Shown piece after piece: positions 4,681 to 6,163 of a stretch of 6,163 bases of DNA; within the stretch, counting starts at the first letter, position 1; every line of letters begins with the position of its first letter. This DNA is from Candidatus Doudnabacteria bacterium RIFCSPHIGHO2_02_FULL_46_11 (GTDB lineage: Bacteria > Patescibacteriota > Doudnabacteria > UBA920 > 2-02-FULL-46-11). A program made the position numbers and the translations under genes. The notes under the pieces are model-generated. The model saw only the letters and a program-made list of their open reading frames with translations, was not told the origin of the DNA and made no database searches. The stretch is from NCBI GenBank assembly GCA_001779955.1, contig MFES01000016.1, positions 36,469 to 42,631 on the forward strand. Reading direction: 5' to 3'.

Positions 4681-5474
4681 TGAATAGATTTGAAGGCATT
4701 GATTTCATTCATCCCGAAGCCGAAGTCCAACCTCTATATGGGCAAGGTCGATTTGCCGAAGTTGCGAGTCTTAAGTTACCGGAAAATTTAAAAGGAAAAT
4801 ATAACTTTGGTTGGATTGTAAAAGTATATCGGGAACCGTATTTGGAATCAGGCGAGGCTGATGCCGCAGAAGCAGTTAAAAGTCTGAAAAACAGACGTGA
4901 ATTTTTGAAATATTATTTCCAAGAATTGCCGAATTTTGTGGTGGATAGCCAGTATGTCATGGGTGGATCTGCCGATAGTCCTACAATTTATGAGTTTCAG
5001 GAAGAAATATCTCCGCGATTAAGTTTTGATCAGGGTCTTTCTCTTAATGATATCTGTGTAGCTCAATTATTTAATGATTTGAACGAGCAACAGCAGGAAG
5101 CGGCACAAGTTAGAAATCAAAGGTTTAGCAAGGCTTGGGCTAATTTCGACAGGAATCGGCGTCTCAACCTAAGGAGACAGTTAACAACCCTCGTTGAGCT
5201 TTTAAATGAAATGCCAAATTGGCGTCCTGTTCAGGAAGGTAGCGAACAATTTAGAGAGTTTGAACATCATGTTATAGATTTGCATGGTTTAGATAACATA
5301 CTTGTTGATCAGCAAGGGAATCTTAGGTTAGTCGATACAAATTTTCTTTTTGATTTAGAAAATCCTACACGTTTGATGAATGATAAAGCATCTTTGGAAA
5401 ATTACCAACTTGATATTGATATGGTCAAATTTGCCCTTCGTAAGGTCATATCAGAACTTGATAAAATAGAGTAG
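4680..5474 (+). CDS. Protein-kinase-like fold protein (APH/kinase-like, divergent)
   Basis: A 264-residue soluble protein with landmarks of the protein-kinase-like fold in the right order. These are a Gly-rich loop LYGQGRFAEVASL (19-31), a beta3 Lys in WIVKVYRE (K48), a helix with candidate Glu residues (about 59-80), a hinge-like IYEFQEEI (103-110), a catalytic-loop-like IDLHGLDNILVD (199-210) and a metal-binding strand LRLVDTN (D219). The loop resembles the HGDLHPGNIL of aminoglycoside phosphotransferase-type enzymes, with N206 matching the conserved Asn. However, the Asp of DLH is six residues before the Asn rather than five, so the catalytic base is shifted or lost. It may be a divergent kinase or a pseudokinase. 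The start shares TAATG with the previous stop and lacks a ribosome site, so translation is probably coupled. As last gene of the operon it is the only candidate nucleotide-dependent phosphate donor for the phosphohistidine domain; that role is inference. The fold assignment is moderate. Confidence 0.8.
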   Translation: MNRFEGIDFIHPEAEVQPLYGQGRFAEVASLKLPENLKGKYNFGWIVKVYREPYLESGEADAAEAVKSLKNRREFLKYYFQELPNFVVDSQYVMGGSADSPTIYEFQEEISPRLSFDQGLSLNDICVAQLFNDLNEQQQEAAQVRNQRFSKAWANFDRNRRLNLRRQLTTLVELLNEMPNWRPVQEGSEQFREFEHHVIDLHGLDNILVDQQGNLRLVDTNFLFDLENPTRLMNDKASLENYQLDIDMVKFALRKVISELDKIE

Positions 5475-5500
5475 ACACCACACCCAACAATTTTTTACTA

Positions 5501-5517
5501 AAAACTTGACAAGTTTT
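5501..5517. promoter_or_regulatory. 8+8 palindrome over the -35 box, operator candidate
   Basis: AAAACTTG (5501-5508), a central A, and CAAGTTTT (5510-5517) are perfect inverse complements and embrace the TTGACA -35 box. With a one-base centre it cannot fold into a good hairpin, so a DNA-binding dimer site is more plausible than a terminator for the operon upstream. No regulator gene is visible nearby. Confidence 0.4.
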
Positions 5518-5533
5518 AGGCCTTGAGTATAAT
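5506..5533 (+). promoter_or_regulatory. Near-consensus sigma70 promoter
   Basis: TTGACA (5506-5511), a 16-base spacer, TATAAT (5528-5533): both hexamers are perfect, the strongest promoter in the window. It starts 32 bases after the stop of the kinase-like gene, and transcription should begin near 5540. The upstream ATTTTTTACT (5490-5499) is the same element found before the operon promoter at 2523-2550. Confidence 0.85.
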
Positions 5534-5543
5534 GGTATTTAGT

Positions 5544-5630
5544 ATGACGAATTCACGAATAATACAATCCGCAGTTTATATGATGGCCATGATGACTCGG
5601 CGCTCTGGCGACGGATTTATTCGTGGTTAA
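5544..5630 (+). CDS. Possible 28-residue Met-rich small protein or leader peptide
   Basis: An ATG ten bases after the perfect -10 box opens a 28-codon frame ending in TAA. The peptide starts MTNSRIIQSAVY, continues with MMAMM (four Met in five residues, 13-17), and ends in the basic/Gly-rich TRRSGDGFIRG. There is no ribosome site; translation would be near-leaderless, as proposed for the operon at 2557. The ORF sits wholly inside the transcript 5541-5681, and its 3' end overlaps the long-range stem, the arrangement of a leader peptide upstream of an attenuator. It is equally possible that it is a chance ORF in a non-coding RNA. I do not recognise the peptide. Confidence 0.3.
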   Translation: MTNSRIIQSAVYMMAMMTRRSGDGFIRG

Positions 5631-5657
5631 TATTTAAGTTAAACCATTCGAAACCCG

Positions 5658-5681
5658 ACTCGCCAGCAGGCGAGTTTTTTT
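5658..5681 (+). terminator. Strong intrinsic terminator
   Basis: ACTCGCC (5658-5664), tetraloop AGCA, GGCGAGT (5669-5675), then a continuous T-run (5675-5681). It ends the short transcript and any read-through from the operon. It is itself nested in an outer stem: ACCATTCGAAACCC (5643-5656) pairs with GGGTTTTCGGATGGT (5686-5700) with one G-U pair and one bulged T. The loop core CGCCAGCAGGCG is nearly the same as CGCCAGCTGGCG in the terminator at 1-44. Confidence 0.9.
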
Positions 5682-5758
5682 GTTTGGGTTTTCGGATGGT
5701 GGGCAAGATGGCGTAGGGGGCGCGATCGTGTATACCACCGGCACCCCATACTATCACT

Positions 5759-5764
5759 AGGAGG
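5759..5764 (+). promoter_or_regulatory. Consensus Shine-Dalgarno for the gene at 5770
   Basis: AGGAGG, five bases before ATG 5770, is a perfect ribosome site. It contrasts with the weak or missing sites of most genes to its left and settles the start of the partial gene. No equally convincing promoter is visible in 5682-5758, so the gene may depend on read-through of the terminator at 5658-5681. Confidence 0.85.
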
Positions 5765-5769
5765 ACACA

Positions 5770-6163
5770 ATGCGTGAGATCAAGGAAACCGCACAGCGGA
5801 GCACCTACGAGCATCTTAGCCAGGGACAGGGCCAGGGACAGGAATCGGCCGTTCCGTCATGGGTGAATCTGCACACAACAATTTTCAATCTGGATGGCGA
5901 GGAACTGCACATCGTCGGTACGAGTCCGCGCTGGACTGGATGGAATGGTTGCAGCTACGTAATACTTGGTTCATCTGACCTGCGTGTAGAAGGTCCGGTT
6001 TACCAGGATGCGCTCGTTGACTGCCACTACTTCATTCTCCTCGCAAAAAGGGCTGACGGCGAGGGGGTGGAGGCTGGATACTCGGCTGAACTGCTGGCGG
6101 TGGACGAAGTGGGTTTTGGAACGCCGCTTCGCGGGTTGGCGAGGACACAGATTTCGTTGAGGA
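5770..6163 (+). CDS. Partial hypothetical protein, truncated by the window end
   Basis: An open frame of 131 codons with no stop before the window ends, starting behind a perfect AGGAGG site. I do not recognise it. The N-terminus MREIKETAQRSTYEHL is polar and probably helical, followed by a Gln-Gly run (SQGQGQGQES, residues 17-26). From about residue 30 the pattern is beta-rich: WVNLHTTIFNLDGEELHIVG, a Trp-rich turn PRWTGWNG (53-60), CSYVILGSSD, CHYFILLAKR and AELLAVDEVG. There is no signal peptide or membrane helix in the visible part. G/C-ending codons such as CTG, ATC, GGC and GTG are common, unlike the AT-rich operon to the left, so it may come from another source or be under a different expression regime. 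Coding is likely from the strong ribosome site and codon bias; function unknown. Confidence 0.7.
   Translation, partial: MREIKETAQRSTYEHLSQGQGQGQESAVPSWVNLHTTIFNLDGEELHIVGTSPRWTGWNGCSYVILGSSDLRVEGPVYQDALVDCHYFILLAKRADGEGVEAGYSAELLAVDEVGFGTPLRGLARTQISLR
5820..5843 (+). repeat. Two tandem 12-bp units coding Gln-Gly
   Basis: CCAGGGACAGGG (5820-5831) and CCAGGGACAGGA (5832-5843) differ in one base. They encode the QGQGQGQ linker of the partial gene. The unit is a multiple of three, so expansion or contraction would keep the frame and only change linker length. Confidence 0.6.

Larger units (their letters stand above)
5541..5681 (+). ncRNA. Short structured transcript, small RNA or leader
   Basis: A unit of about 140 bases bounded by the strong promoter (5506-5533) and the intrinsic terminator (5658-5681). 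CACGAATAA (5554-5562) and TTATTCGTG (5617-5625) are perfect inverse complements. The pairing continues inward after a four-base bulge as ATCCG (5567-5571) with CGGAT (5612-5616), closing a long hairpin over the centre. A second, mutually exclusive pairing is possible between TGGTTAA (5624-5630) and TTAAACCA (5639-5646). It has none of the recognisable conserved motifs of SRP RNA, 6S RNA, tmRNA or RNase P RNA. It could be an sRNA, the mRNA of the 28-codon ORF inside it, or an attenuator for the gene at 5770. Transcript boundaries are inferred. Confidence 0.5.

Noticed and set aside
5501..5517. AAAACTTG/CAAGTTTT as an intrinsic terminator of the operon
   Set aside because: The loop would be one base and the stem is AT-rich; it coincides with a perfect -35 box.
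5541..5681. SRP RNA, 6S RNA, tmRNA or RNase P RNA
   Set aside because: No conserved SRP loop, no CCA-type end or tag frame, and too short for 6S or RNase P.
5617..5814. Minus-strand 65-codon frame
   Set aside because: Covers the terminator and the ribosome site of the plus-strand gene at 5770; no start signal.
1..6163. CRISPR array, tRNA genes, insertion sequences
   Set aside because: No regularly spaced repeats, no cloverleaf, no transposase or terminal inverted repeats were seen on either strand.

Overview
The window looks like a chromosomal segment of a small-genome bacterium, most likely a Patescibacteria/CPR lineage of the Parcubacteria type. This is an inference from style: compact intergenic regions, divergent membrane-anchored cell-wall genes, mostly orphan proteins, weak use of Shine-Dalgarno sites, and terminators built on a CGCCAGC(T/A)GGCG core. 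The stop codons fit the ordinary bacterial code. There is no rRNA, tRNA, CRISPR array or recognisable transposase.

Left part (1-2403). A terminator for an off-window gene (1-44) is followed by a short structured spacer. A CAP/SCP (YkwD-like) secreted, membrane-anchored protein then lies on the minus strand (208-1038). A divergent intergenic region holds two hairpins and probable back-to-back promoters, followed by the endolytic murein transglycosylase MltG on the plus strand (about 1282-2403). Both products act at the cell envelope.

Middle (2557-5474). Four plus-strand genes overlap end to end (ATGA, an 11-base overlap, TAATG) and form one operon behind an extended -10 promoter that appears to give a leaderless mRNA. 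They encode a histidine-phosphatase (SixA/phosphoglycerate mutase superfamily) enzyme, a 109-residue stand-alone PEP-utilising-enzyme swivelling phosphohistidine domain, an unrecognised 358-residue soluble protein, and a small protein with landmarks of the protein-kinase-like/aminoglycoside-phosphotransferase fold. Together they read as a possible phosphohistidine module: a carrier His domain, an enzyme class able to remove phosphate from His, a kinase-like partner and an unknown target or effector. This is the most novel content of the window. The connection rests on gene order and domain identity only.

Right part (5475-6163). A near-perfect sigma70-type promoter (TTGACA, 16 bases, TATAAT) whose -35 sits in an 8+8 palindrome starts a transcript of about 140 nt. 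That transcript contains a 28-codon Met-rich ORF and long-range inverted repeats, and it ends at a strong intrinsic terminator (5658-5681). It may be a small RNA, a small-protein gene or an attenuator leader. Beyond it the composition becomes clearly GC-richer, and a gene with a textbook AGGAGG site (5770 onward) runs off the window end; its product is not recognised.
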